Assembly (NCBI GenBank): GCA_947177925.1
Contig: CAMWWJ010000016.1
Coordinates: 1 to 21,589 of the forward strand
Length of the DNA: 21,589 nucleotides
DNA from: an uncultured Lachnospiraceae bacterium
GTDB lineage: Bacteria > Bacillota > Clostridia > Lachnospirales > Lachnospiraceae
Direction of reading: 5' to 3'
Under the pieces are notes generated by a model. The model ran no database searches, was not told the DNA's origin, and worked only from the letters and a program-made list of their open reading frames with translations. Made by a program: the position numbers and the translations under genes. Positions 1-8,538 of the stretch are shown piece after piece. How positions within the stretch are numbered: position 1 is the stretch's first letter; every line of letters begins with the position of its first letter.

Positions 1-1
1 G

Positions 2-1000
2 TCCTATACATTAAAGATTTTATTCGCAAGGGTAAGGTTAAAGGTGGAATTAGGGGCAAGGCTTCATCTGTTTGGACCGGAATTTGCAGGAAGCGTTTAT
101 ATTTCCTGGCATATTATTTCCTTTACCATTCAGTTTGGAAATAAGTCGCCTAAGCCGGCGCCCTTATCCTATACGGAATTTAAAAATAAGTTTTTAAACG
201 ATCCACTGAAGCTTCAGGTAGCAGACGGTCTGCAGGGGGAATACAAAAACGGAAATGAAGTAATATCGCTGGTAAACATAAAAAAAGCAGCCTTCCGGTT
301 TGAGTCCAGACTTCCGCTGACCACCATTATTTTAGGAAGTCCCGGAAAAGAAAATGAAGCCCGGCCAAAAGAGCTTTCCCTGCCTGGCACTCCTATTGGA
401 GTATTGCCCATGGGCGAGGGGAAAAGACTTTATACAGTCAATACCATTCTCTTATATCGCAAGGAAACCGGGGCGGGAGGAGAAGAATACTACAAGGAAA
501 TTCGGGAAATCTCCAGGCTTATGGAGGCGGAGGTCACAAAAGAAAACCTTCCCTATGCCATGTGGGGAACAAAAGAGTGTTCACCGTTAGAGGTAAAATT
601 CGTAGAGAATGGGGTGACCGGATTAAAGCTGCGGGCAGGGGCGTTACAGGATCAGGGGACAGGAATCAGATTTACTCCCTTTTATGAATTAAAAGAGCTT
701 CTAAAAAATGACGAGCTTGATCTTTCAAAGCAATGTGTGCCCTGCTTTCGAAATTATGTTGTAGAGGATGATTTCCGGTTAAACCTGTCACAAATCATGA
801 AGAAAATGAAAAGTCGGAGAACGGAAGAAAATAATAGGAAGCTGATAGAGGAAAGCAGGAAAAGAACATTTCAATATTTAAAAGAACTGCAAATGGATAT
901 ATGGGACAGTGGGGAATTGACAGACGCGAATCTGTATCTGGAGCCGGGAAACCATTTCATGGTGCAGCCGGTAAAGAGATCTGTTCATATACAGAATTAG
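2..1000 (+). CDS. Uncharacterised protein, 5' end cut by the window
   Basis: I do not recognise this protein. The frame is open from base 2 with no stop. The first possible start inside the window is a GTG at 44 with no good ribosome binding site, so the true start is probably upstream and at least 332 codons are visible. The visible N-terminus contains LHLFGPEF and SVYISW, a beta-strand-like pattern. The middle has GTPIGVLPMGEGKRLY, and the C-terminal third is charged and helical (KKMKSRRTEENNRKLIEESRK). There is no signal peptide or membrane segment in the visible part. The stop lies 18 bases before the next gene, so it is probably cotranscribed with the 497-aa gene and belongs to the same functional set. 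Because the start is missing, nothing can be said about its N-terminal domain or targeting. Confidence 0.75.
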   Translation, partial: SYTLKILFARVRLKVELGARLHLFGPEFAGSVYISWHIISFTIQFGNKSPKPAPLSYTEFKNKFLNDPLKLQVADGLQGEYKNGNEVISLVNIKKAAFRFESRLPLTTIILGSPGKENEARPKELSLPGTPIGVLPMGEGKRLYTVNTILLYRKETGAGGEEYYKEIREISRLMEAEVTKENLPYAMWGTKECSPLEVKFVENGVTGLKLRAGALQDQGTGIRFTPFYELKELLKNDELDLSKQCVPCFRNYVVEDDFRLNLSQIMKKMKSRRTEENNRKLIEESRKRTFQYLKELQMDIWDSGELTDANLYLEPGNHFMVQPVKRSVHIQN

Positions 1001-1018
1001 GAAAGAAAGGAACATGGT

Positions 1019-2512
1019 ATGGAAGAGGAAATAAATAAAAGAGTCAGATACGGAGATAAATACTGCCCCACTTTCCGGGAAGGAGATTATCGGCTGGCCT
1101 GGAATCAGCAGATTACCATAAAGGATGAAAAAAAGAACCAGAACATTGCCTTTGACCATAACGAAAGCAGACTGGATTTTACCATAGGCTGTGACAGGTT
1201 CCGGATCAGTCCCGGACTGATACATTCCACTTATCCGCCGCCTTTTGCGGAAGGAGAATTTGATACCCATATTCCTCAGATTACCTTTATGAATGATTCC
1301 CTTCCATGGGAAAGAGCATGTGTGGAGGAAGGCTGTCCATGGGGGATCTTATTTCTCTTCGATGAATTTGACGGAGTGGAAATGAAAAATATGACCATTG
1401 AGGATGCATTTATAAAAAAAGCGGACTGTAGGGAAAAGCATTTCGTGCCGGACATTTCCTGCAGGAACGGAGAAAAGAAAACGGACACCTGTACGGTTTT
1501 GGATATTCCCGGAAAGCTGTTTGAAGCAGTGATGCCAAAAAAGGAGGAACTGCCTCTCCTTGCCCATATCAGACAGGTGGATGTGGAAGATAAGGCAAGC
1601 CATTTATACATAACAGAGGGAAAGTTTGCAAGTGTAATTGGAAACAGGCTTTGCAGAAAGTCAGGAGAAAAGCTCCTTACCAATGTGCATTTCATATCCT
1701 TGGAAGGCTATAGGGATTTTTTCCTTTCAGACAGGGAAACATTCAAAAACTATGAAAAGGTCCGGGTCATTTCCCTTACGGACTGGAAATTTGTTTCCTA
1801 TAACAAAAATGATATGGGCTTTCGGAAGCTTTCAGAAACAATGGAAGCAGGATATTTTGGGCAGATGAAACAGCAGGAACTGAAAGGGTCTTTGGAGCAT
1901 AGAAAAGAGGACAAAGGACAGGAAAAAGAACAGAAACAGCTTCTGCAAAGTATGCTGCAGCTTGGTTATCGTCCTCTGAACCATGAAACAAGGGAAGGAA
2001 TGAAAACCGTTTCCTGGTACAAGTCTCCGCTTCTGCCCTATATTCCGGAATTTCATGTGATCAATCAGGAAGGAAAAAAGCAGAACGTTTATGAGGACTA
2101 TAAGTGCCTGAACCAGCCGGATGCAGCTCTTGGATATATCAGCAGCCTGTATATGTTAGATACCACTTATGGGGCAGCATGGCAGTTAGGCAGGCTGTTA
2201 GCCTTGAGAAATCAGGAGCTTTTAAGTGCTTTATACGATATACGCAGGAAAAATTATGAAAAGGATTCCTATGAAAAGAGCATGCAGATGGTACGGGACA
2301 TTCTGCAGGATAAAAAGGAGCAGGAAGCTGCCATGAAGCCCAATGAAATTTATGGAAGCATTTCCGAAAGCTGTCTTCAGCTGTTTTCCAATGTGGCAGA
2401 AGAAACGGGCAGTGAAAAAGACAGGGAACTGGAAAGACAACTGGGAAGAAAAGAAAACAGTCAGAAAAAACATACATTACTTCAACAGATCAAAAGGGGA
2501 GAAGTCACTTGA
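1019..2512 (+). CDS. 497-aa conserved uncharacterised protein of the LPWER/AWQLGRLLAL type
   Basis: The ATG at 1019 is preceded by an AAAGGA ribosome binding site about 8 bases upstream. Two blocks stand out. Residues about 90-117 read MNDSLPWER, then PWGILFLFDEFD. Residues about 371-411 read LGYISSLYMLDTTYGAAWQLGRLLAL in consecutive parts. I recall similar blocks (LPWER, PWLALLLxDEDE, GAAWQLGRLLAL) from unannotated large proteins in actinobacteria and other environmental bacteria, but no function is established to my knowledge. There is no signal peptide or transmembrane helix. The C-terminal 60 residues are highly charged and probably disordered or helical. The stop overlaps the TTG start of the next gene by four bases (TTGA), which suggests translational coupling. 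In homologues as I remember them, this part and the next protein form one chain, so it may be one half of a split protein. The gene call is firm; the family recall is from memory. Confidence 0.85.
   Translation: MEEEINKRVRYGDKYCPTFREGDYRLAWNQQITIKDEKKNQNIAFDHNESRLDFTIGCDRFRISPGLIHSTYPPPFAEGEFDTHIPQITFMNDSLPWERACVEEGCPWGILFLFDEFDGVEMKNMTIEDAFIKKADCREKHFVPDISCRNGEKKTDTCTVLDIPGKLFEAVMPKKEELPLLAHIRQVDVEDKASHLYITEGKFASVIGNRLCRKSGEKLLTNVHFISLEGYRDFFLSDRETFKNYEKVRVISLTDWKFVSYNKNDMGFRKLSETMEAGYFGQMKQQELKGSLEHRKEDKGQEKEQKQLLQSMLQLGYRPLNHETREGMKTVSWYKSPLLPYIPEFHVINQEGKKQNVYEDYKCLNQPDAALGYISSLYMLDTTYGAAWQLGRLLALRNQELLSALYDIRRKNYEKDSYEKSMQMVRDILQDKKEQEAAMKPNEIYGSISESCLQLFSNVAEETGSEKDRELERQLGRKENSQKKHTLLQQIKRGEVT
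2495..2511 (+). promoter_or_regulatory. Ribosome binding site that supports a TTG start
   Basis: AGGGGAG at 2495-2501 is followed by a 7-base spacer and TTG at 2509. The TTG shares bases with the TGA of the upstream gene, giving TTGA, a typical coupled stop-start. Confidence 0.6.
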
Positions 2513-3348
2513 ACAGTTTAGTAAATGGTAAGTGGGAAGAAAACAGGACAAGATTCGAATCCTCTATTTCAGAGGAGGAATTTAAAAAGGCGGAAAGTAC
2601 CTTTGTGGATTTATTGTCCAAATACAGCCTGTTGTATGAAGTTCCCTTTATTTATCTGGTTCCGGAAGAAAATCAGCTTCCCAGGGAAACCTTGAAATTT
2701 TTTGAATTGGACCCGTACTGGATCCAGTCTTTTTTGGATGGTGCATGCAGCATTGGCAGGAATACACGTTATGATGTTTCCCATGATGAAGCAATGATTC
2801 AGGTAGCATACAGGTGTGCAATGGAACATAATGCCCAGGTAAGACGGGAACTGGTTCCAGACCGCATTTATGAAGATGAGAGACAGAAAACAGGCAGCAT
2901 CTATTCCGGCTTCCTGCTGCATTCCCAAATGGTCAGCGACTATAACGGACTGGAAATCACAGGAGAAGACGAGAAGGGAAATGAACTGGTTCTTGTAAGG
3001 CTTGAGCACCTTTCCCATATGGTCATGCTTGGAATCTTCGGGGGCAGGCTCCATAAAGTAAAAATTGCCCAGCCTAAGGAATCCCTCCATCTTGGAATAA
3101 ACAGCTCCTGCTTAAGGGATATCCGGACTGGACAGCGCCGCCCTGATAAAAAGGTAGAAATAAAACCGGATGAAAACAGGAGGATTCCAGTGGGGGAAAT
3201 TGCGAAAAATATAAAAAACGTGCTGGCAGCAGATAAAATCACCTCTGCAGAACTGGCATTGGAGCTGATTCAAAATGCATATACGGCTGTTTATACCAAA
3301 AATACAAAGGAGGTGATTTTGGATGAAGTGTCTGGAGCTGCCAAATGA
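2509..3348 (+). CDS. 279-aa conserved uncharacterised protein, TTG start, coupled to the 497-aa gene
   Basis: The start is taken as TTG at 2509, overlapping the upstream TGA. An AGGGGAG ribosome binding site lies at 2495-2501, about 7 bases away, and no nearby in-frame ATG exists. Motifs include VPFIYLVPEENQLP (about 44-57), FFELDPYWIQSFLDGACSIG (about 63-82), SGFLLHSQMV (about 133-142), and LGIFGGRLHKVKIAQP followed by LHLGI (about 172-195). I recall the patterns YLVPDExMLPPES, VDPxWIDALVDGAxSIG and GFLLRSxxVxxWPGLEV from unannotated proteins in other phyla, there fused behind the AWQLGRLLAL region. The fold and function are unknown. It appears soluble, with no signal peptide or membrane segment. 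The reading frame is open back to 2416, upstream of the start, which fits either gene fission or an ancestral frameshift. It overlaps the start of the next gene by 26 bases. Confidence 0.85.
   Translation: MNSLVNGKWEENRTRFESSISEEEFKKAESTFVDLLSKYSLLYEVPFIYLVPEENQLPRETLKFFELDPYWIQSFLDGACSIGRNTRYDVSHDEAMIQVAYRCAMEHNAQVRRELVPDRIYEDERQKTGSIYSGFLLHSQMVSDYNGLEITGEDEKGNELVLVRLEHLSHMVMLGIFGGRLHKVKIAQPKESLHLGINSSCLRDIRTGQRRPDKKVEIKPDENRRIPVGEIAKNIKNVLAADKITSAELALELIQNAYTAVYTKNTKEVILDEVSGAAK
3307..3325 (+). promoter_or_regulatory. Near-perfect ribosome binding site of the 1231-aa gene
   Basis: AAGGAGGTGAT at 3307-3317 matches the anti-Shine-Dalgarno sequence over 11 bases and lies just before the ATG at 3323. 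It sits inside the 3' end of the preceding gene. It fixes the start despite the 26-base overlap and suggests strong translation. Confidence 0.7.
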
Positions 3349-6300
3349 GCAAATGCTGTTAGTGCCTATGAAAATAGAGGGACTTATTGTTGGAAAGGAA
3401 GGAGAAGAGCTTTCCTATGGCGACGCTGCCGTAAATTTTCAAATGCTTGAGCAGACTACTCTGGGAGATCAGATGCAGGCTGCACCTTTGTCTGGCGGAA
3501 AGCCTTTAGAACCTGGCATTCACCTCCACTGGATACTTCCAGACAGCTTTACCCATGGAATCAGAAATTCGGAAGCCGGAGAAGTATCCTATCCCCAAGT
3601 GCCTGACAGATGGCTGGTCACAAGAATCGTCACCAGAGAGGAAAATCAGATAGAAATATTTGCAAGCTCCAAAAGCTTTCTGGTAGAAAGCAATGCACTG
3701 CTTAAAAAAGTATCAAAAGAAAACAGAGGCAGCAGCACCTTTCCAATCAGAAAGCAGGATTCTCTGGATTATGCCTATTTGGGCAGGAGCGGGGAGCTTG
3801 GAAGCATGGATGAGGCAGAAGAATATTTGGAAGAGCTGACTGCGGTGGGATATGGGGAGCCAACGTTTGGCGCCTATTATCAGGGCTGCAGAAATGTATT
3901 TGGATTTTATGATGCTCTTGAGGATGTGGATGAAGGGCAGATTACCTATCAAATCTGCGGGTGGTACAGTACCCCGTCGAAAGACCCTTTATATGGGATC
4001 AATTCGGAAGAGGAATTTGAAAAGAAGTTAAAGGAGCTTTACTGGAAGATTGCCAGGGACACGAAGGAAGAGGGCATTTTGGAAAATAATCAAACAGAAG
4101 AAACGGAATTCTGTCAGGGAACCTTATGCCACGGAACTATTTGCGGTATGTATTGGAATGGAAAAAACAGGGAATATGACACCGGGATTCCTTCCAAAGC
4201 TCCAAAGGTAGCCATAGGGCATTCCTCCCAGGAGGCTTTTGCGGCATTGCTTGCGGATGCAGAGGATGAGGAAGGCACAGGGGAAAGACTTGCCGGTATC
4301 TTTTTCGGTAGTCAGATGGAAAAATGGCTGGAACAGGACGGTATTTTAGAGTCCGAGGAAAAGCTCCATGAAAATACTTTTGATGCTCTTTATTCAGAAG
4401 ACAAATGGATATTAAAGAGAAGGCCCCAGAAAAAAGAGGAAAAGGAAACATGGGATTTAAGCTGGGAACTGGCTTGTAAGATGGATGAACTGAACAAAAG
4501 CCAGCGGTTTGGATATGAGCTGGAAGCGGAGCTTTTGGAAAAAGAAAAGAGTCTGTACTTTTCCTGGTACAAATACACGGCGGATCGGAAAAAAGAAAAA
4601 GGCTGGCTTAAGGAAATGAAGACAGGGGCGGAGAGAATACAGGGACTGTTAAAAGAAAGAAAGGTACTGAAAAAGAAGCTGGCAGATTTGAAAAGGGCTA
4701 TATTGGAAATGCCCCTGTACGAAAAGGAAAAACAAATAGGTAACGTACGGGATAAATATGAGCTTATGAGCTGTCCGGAGGACCGCTACTTCATGCCAGG
4801 AGAGCCAGTGCTTTTATTTGCGGGAGCAGGCATGGAAAACACCTATAACAAAAGCAGGGATATGGGGCTTACCCAGGATGGAAAGCAGCTTTGCAGGCTG
4901 CCCGGCCAGATGATCAGGCAGTTTAGAGTAAATATAGACAAGTATCATATACAGGAAACGATTTCCCTTGAATTTCTTTCCCGTTACATTGTACAGGGAA
5001 ACAGGCTTCCATCCATTATCAAAAAGCTGATACAGGAAACGATGCTTTTATCCACGGACTGGGCAGGCGTGTTGGCCGCTTACATATTGAAAAGGCATGG
5101 AATGCCCGTTATGGATTCCATGTTTGAAGAAGTAAGGGAAGCGGTCAGACAGATGCAGCAGGGACCCTATCAGGCGCTGCTTTTTCAGGAAAACGTACAA
5201 AAGTGGGCGGGGGAGCTGAATTTTCAGGGAATCTTTCCAAGCAAGGCAGCTTTTCAATATTATGTGCCGCCCTGGAATCCGCTGTACATGGAATGGGGCA
5301 TTGATTACACTCCCGATTCGGACACTATGGATGAAAATACGACCGGGCTGAAGAAATGGAAGCTTGAGGATTTGGATTATCAGTTAAAGGGTAACATCGG
5401 ATATTATAGAAAATCCGCAGGCTGCAGAGGAAGAATGCTGATCACTCCTCATTTTATGGATACGCTGGGAGAAGTGATACAGAAATATGTGGAGCAGCTT
5501 GAGGAACGGAAGCTTCCCGTAGGAGAGGAGCTGCTTAAGCTAAAGGAAAAAAGCATGGAAATTGATATGATGTCCCAAAGGCTGAATGGTTTTCATGAAT
5601 ATTTCTTGATGGAGCGCATTGCCCTGCAGCTTCCCATTGAATGCCTGTGGCAGCAGGATGCGGACATGGAACAGGTATTTTCCGGATTTTCCGTTAAGCA
5701 GAAGGAGAGGTGCTTTGAAAATATAGAGAATCATGTTTTTGCAAATCCCTATATGGAAGGAATCTTTTCCCCTATCCGGGCAGGCTATGGCGTAATCACC
5801 CAGCTAAGGCTCGTGGATACGTTTGGAAGGGTAAAGAGCATTTGCAATGAATCGAATTATGAGCTGCAGGCAAGAGCCATGGCGTGTTCGGAAAATCTCA
5901 GGGAAGAAAAAAGAGATGATAAACGGATTATCTTTCCTCCCAGAATCATGCAGCCGGTTAAAATCGGCGCCAGCCTTTTAAGCGTCAGGGACAAAGAAAT
6001 GGAAACCAATGAAGCCCTTTGCACGTCTCCCATCATAGGCTGGTTCGTGCCTAATTATATGGACGGCAGCCTGATGGTGCTGAATGAAGAGGGAAGACCT
6101 TTGGGAAATTTCATGACTACGGTGGACAGACAAAGAAATTATGACGTGATCTGGATGAATGTGCCGGGAGATAAAGAAAAGGTGGAGGATAAAAGATATA
6201 CACTTCCAAAAGAGGCAAAAGGAGAGCTTCTTACCTGTCTGCAGGAATTTTATGAGGCAATGAAGGAAAGGGTAAAAGAGGATTCCATGGCGCTCTACGA

Positions 6301-7018
6301 TTTTGTGAATTATCTGTGCAACGAAATATGCGGAATGAACAAGCCCGGTGGGGAATGGAAAAAGGATCTGCTCCATTTTATAGGAAGGCCCCTGGCGCTT
6401 GTGCAGACGGAGTTCAGGCTGGAAACAAAGCATAAGCTCTCAAGCCCTCAGACATGGCGGATAGAGGCAGAAAATGCCGGAGAAAAGGGAAGCAGCCCGT
6501 GGAATATAAGACTTCCAATTCGTCTGGGCCAGGGAAGAAAACAGGGCGACGGACTGGCAGGCTTCTTTAAGCATGGTGAAAAAACCTACCACCGATTTTA
6601 TACATACGATTATGACAGAATCCCGGAAGATGGCTTTATCGTACAGAATAACGAAATTACCTTAAGCTGCCTGGATCAAAAGGAACAAAACAGATATACC
6701 CTGCTAATGGACCCAACACTTCCCGTCCATATCATATCCGGCATACTTCCCGTAAAAAAACTGCAGCTTCCTTCTGAGCTTGTATCAGCATCTCTTGGAA
6801 AGCTAAAACAGGAAATGCCCGTATACCCAGTCCTTACCGGAATGGAACAAATACAAGTGCCCTTCATGCAAATACCCGAAAGAACCTGGTCCTGGATATC
6901 AGTAAGGCAAGAGCGCTATATAGAAGAAGATTTGCAAAAGCAACCTTCGGAAACAGCATTTGAAACTTCTTATCCAATCCGACTTACAGAAGGCTGGCTA
7001 AAGCTGACAGGAGGTTAA
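3323..7018 (+). CDS. 1231-aa conserved uncharacterised protein with GIHLHWILPD motif
   Basis: The largest member of the upstream set apart from the LRR protein. Ordered motifs are GIHLHWILPDSFTHG (about 65-79), VPDRWLVTRIV (about 93-103), YYQGCRNVFGFYD (about 186-198), CGWYSTPSKDPLYG (about 212-225), a strongly charged coiled-coil-like stretch (about 426-472), VPPWNPLYMEWGIDYTP (about 647-663), RAGYGVITQLRLVDTFGRV (about 819-837), IIFPPRIMQPVKIGA (about 869), GWFVPNYMDGSLMVLN (about 906) and LPIRLGQGRKQGDGLAGFF (about 1059). I recall this motif series (LHWALPDALT, VPNRWLVVR, VGWYSDPxxDPL, RLVDxFG, PPRLxQPAR, CGWxLPNHLDGSL) from large hypothetical proteins in actinobacteria and other soil or aquatic bacteria. 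As far as I know they have no assigned function. There is no signal peptide or membrane helix. It starts inside the preceding gene and is followed by the palindromic element, so it may end a transcript segment. Confidence 0.88.
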   Translation: MKCLELPNEQMLLVPMKIEGLIVGKEGEELSYGDAAVNFQMLEQTTLGDQMQAAPLSGGKPLEPGIHLHWILPDSFTHGIRNSEAGEVSYPQVPDRWLVTRIVTREENQIEIFASSKSFLVESNALLKKVSKENRGSSTFPIRKQDSLDYAYLGRSGELGSMDEAEEYLEELTAVGYGEPTFGAYYQGCRNVFGFYDALEDVDEGQITYQICGWYSTPSKDPLYGINSEEEFEKKLKELYWKIARDTKEEGILENNQTEETEFCQGTLCHGTICGMYWNGKNREYDTGIPSKAPKVAIGHSSQEAFAALLADAEDEEGTGERLAGIFFGSQMEKWLEQDGILESEEKLHENTFDALYSEDKWILKRRPQKKEEKETWDLSWELACKMDELNKSQRFGYELEAELLEKEKSLYFSWYKYTADRKKEKGWLKEMKTGAERIQGLLKERKVLKKKLADLKRAILEMPLYEKEKQIGNVRDKYELMSCPEDRYFMPGEPVLLFAGAGMENTYNKSRDMGLTQDGKQLCRLPGQMIRQFRVNIDKYHIQETISLEFLSRYIVQGNRLPSIIKKLIQETMLLSTDWAGVLAAYILKRHGMPVMDSMFEEVREAVRQMQQGPYQALLFQENVQKWAGELNFQGIFPSKAAFQYYVPPWNPLYMEWGIDYTPDSDTMDENTTGLKKWKLEDLDYQLKGNIGYYRKSAGCRGRMLITPHFMDTLGEVIQKYVEQLEERKLPVGEELLKLKEKSMEIDMMSQRLNGFHEYFLMERIALQLPIECLWQQDADMEQVFSGFSVKQKERCFENIENHVFANPYMEGIFSPIRAGYGVITQLRLVDTFGRVKSICNESNYELQARAMACSENLREEKRDDKRIIFPPRIMQPVKIGASLLSVRDKEMETNEALCTSPIIGWFVPNYMDGSLMVLNEEGRPLGNFMTTVDRQRNYDVIWMNVPGDKEKVEDKRYTLPKEAKGELLTCLQEFYEAMKERVKEDSMALYDFVNYLCNEICGMNKPGGEWKKDLLHFIGRPLALVQTEFRLETKHKLSSPQTWRIEAENAGEKGSSPWNIRLPIRLGQGRKQGDGLAGFFKHGEKTYHRFYTYDYDRIPEDGFIVQNNEITLSCLDQKEQNRYTLLMDPTLPVHIISGILPVKKLQLPSELVSASLGKLKQEMPVYPVLTGMEQIQVPFMQIPERTWSWISVRQERYIEEDLQKQPSETAFETSYPIRLTEGWLKLTGG

Positions 7019-7064
7019 AAAAGTAGAAGCAGCCAATTGAAAAACTTCCGGCTTCAGCAACCTA

Positions 7065-7206
7065 GTTGTGCAATATAGACAATATCACAAGCAGGGCATT
7101 ATGGAGCCGTCGGTACTTAGGTGCCGTACTTTGGCACCTTACGTACCGCTACGAGCGACATATAGCGAGAGCGTGCCCAGCGGTGATTTTGTCTATATTG
7201 CACAAC
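7065..7206. repeat. 142-bp palindromic intergenic element (MITE-like or extragenic palindromic unit)
   Basis: The ends are perfect 18-base inverted repeats: GTTGTGCAATATAGACAA at 7065-7082 and its reverse complement at 7189-7206. Inside, further paired blocks continue: ATCAC at 7084-7088 with GTGAT at 7183-7187, and GGGCA at 7094-7098 with TGCCC at 7174-7178. A central hairpin pairs 7112-7125 with 7133-7147 almost completely around the loop GTACTTT. The whole element could fold into one long imperfect stem in DNA or RNA. It contains no transposase gene. No clear target-site duplication is seen (TA on the left, GG on the right). It separates the 1231-aa gene from the next gene and could act as a terminator, mRNA stabiliser or processing site. 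Other copies cannot be seen in this window. Confidence 0.8.
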
Positions 7207-7272
7207 GGACGGCAAAAAACCAAACTATCAAAGCCACCTAAAACAAAACCCACGAAAGGAGAAACACAAGTA

Positions 7273-8538
7273 ATGGAAGCAACACAAATCCCAACAAAAT
7301 ACCTCCTGTCCAAACAACAACTATTTTTTGACGATTATGGAAGAACAGGACAAAACAGACCCTTAAAGGAGCGGTTCCTTCTGGCAGTATACAGGCCGGA
7401 TCTTCCCAAAGGACTTCGGCTCCGGTTCTCGCTGGGGCGCCAAAAGCAATGCCTTACAACCTTTGACAAAGGAAAGGCTATAGAGTGCAGCGCCGGTTAC
7501 GGATGGAGCTGTTTGAAATCGGTGGATGAAGAAGGAGAAAGTATTTGGTGGGATTTGGAAAAAAGCCGGGAGGAAACGGAATATCATGAGCCCTATTTAT
7601 GGATTTCCTTTTCCAATATTACAGTAAAAAAAGCAGGAATCACTTATTTGGAAATAACCGATAAGCAGGAAGAAAACTGTGAATACATACCGATTATAAA
7701 AGCACAGATTCCTCCAGACATTCTCCGTTTTACTCCGGTGGCAGCCACTATAAGAAAGGGACAGAAGGCAATATTGAAATGGGAAACCTGCGGGGCGGAA
7801 AGCTGCGTGCTCAACCCGGGAAACCATAAGGTTGCAGCTTGTGGCACTTTGGAGGTAGAGCCGGAGGAAACTATGGTTTATACATTGGATGCAGTCAGAG
7901 GGCAGGAGAAGGAGACGAAAAAGACAAGAGTGTATCTGTATGAGGAGGTAATGGAGGATTACCTGACGGCAGAGCCGGATGTTTATTACAGGGGAAGCAG
8001 GCTGTCCGTTTCTTATAGGATACAAGACAGAAAGGGAACTGTTGACTTAACGGCGCAAGGTGCACCTGTGGAAATCCAGACGGGAAAGGAACAAAAGGAG
8101 AAAATCACGGTTTCTTTCGAGTCGGTGGAAAGGATTGCTTTTTCTTATATGGATCAGGGGGAAAAAAAGGTACGTTATCTGGAGCTTTGTCCGGATGAGG
8201 AACAGGTAATCATGAAATATGTAGTAGCCGCAAAAAAGCAGGACGGGGAAGTGAAAAATATGTTATTTGGAATGGAATGGAGTACAAAGGGAGCAGCCCA
8301 AATACACCTGTTTGTACGGGCATATCCCATTGGAGAAAATCCTATCAATGGTTTCAAGGAATATTTGATCACCTCTACGGAAGAAGAGGGAATGATTTCC
8401 TGGACACCGGATTTTTCAGGTCATGCCATGTATTTCTTTTTCCTTCGGACAAAAAACAGACAGGGAGAATTAAAGGAAGCTGTTTATGCCTATAAAGACC
8501 AACAGGAGGTGGGAAGCTATGACAACCTTGGAAAATAA
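7273..8538 (+). CDS. 421-aa uncharacterised protein with an Ig-like domain
   Basis: The start is placed at ATG 7273, with AAAGGAG at 7255-7261 upstream. The frame stays open further back, but only through the palindromic element, so an earlier start is unlikely. Residues 1-130 form a beta-rich region without recognised motifs. Residues about 150-222 look like a bacterial Ig-like domain: a strand ending LKWETCGAESCVLNPG, then GTLEVEPEETMVYTLDAV. The remaining 200 residues are also beta-rich (FSYMDQ, YVVAAKK, HLFVRAYP, WTPDFSGHAMYFFFLRTKN) and may hold one or two more sandwich domains. No signal peptide, membrane helix or sorting motif is visible. The next gene carries a closely related Ig-like domain, pointing to an old duplication. 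Its end overlaps the next start by 20 bases. A structural or binding role in a complex is inferred from the domain type only. Confidence 0.8.
   Translation: MEATQIPTKYLLSKQQLFFDDYGRTGQNRPLKERFLLAVYRPDLPKGLRLRFSLGRQKQCLTTFDKGKAIECSAGYGWSCLKSVDEEGESIWWDLEKSREETEYHEPYLWISFSNITVKKAGITYLEITDKQEENCEYIPIIKAQIPPDILRFTPVAATIRKGQKAILKWETCGAESCVLNPGNHKVAACGTLEVEPEETMVYTLDAVRGQEKETKKTRVYLYEEVMEDYLTAEPDVYYRGSRLSVSYRIQDRKGTVDLTAQGAPVEIQTGKEQKEKITVSFESVERIAFSYMDQGEKKVRYLELCPDEEQVIMKYVVAAKKQDGEVKNMLFGMEWSTKGAAQIHLFVRAYPIGENPINGFKEYLITSTEEEGMISWTPDFSGHAMYFFFLRTKNRQGELKEAVYAYKDQQEVGSYDNLGK
8504..8521 (+). promoter_or_regulatory. Ribosome binding site fixing the start of the 240-aa gene
   Basis: AGGAGG at 8504-8509 lies 9 bases before ATG 8519. 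An in-frame ATG at 8486 lies upstream of this site and has no comparable site of its own, so 8519 is preferred. Confidence 0.7.

Noticed and set aside
7066..7272. An in-frame N-terminal extension of 69 codons for the 421-aa protein
   Set aside because: It runs through the palindromic element and the A/C-rich leader, has no ribosome binding site, and starts within the inverted repeat; ATG 7273 with AAAGGAG is the better start.
8486..8518. Earlier ATG for the 240-aa protein
   Set aside because: AGGAGG at 8504-8509 lies downstream of it and points to ATG 8519.
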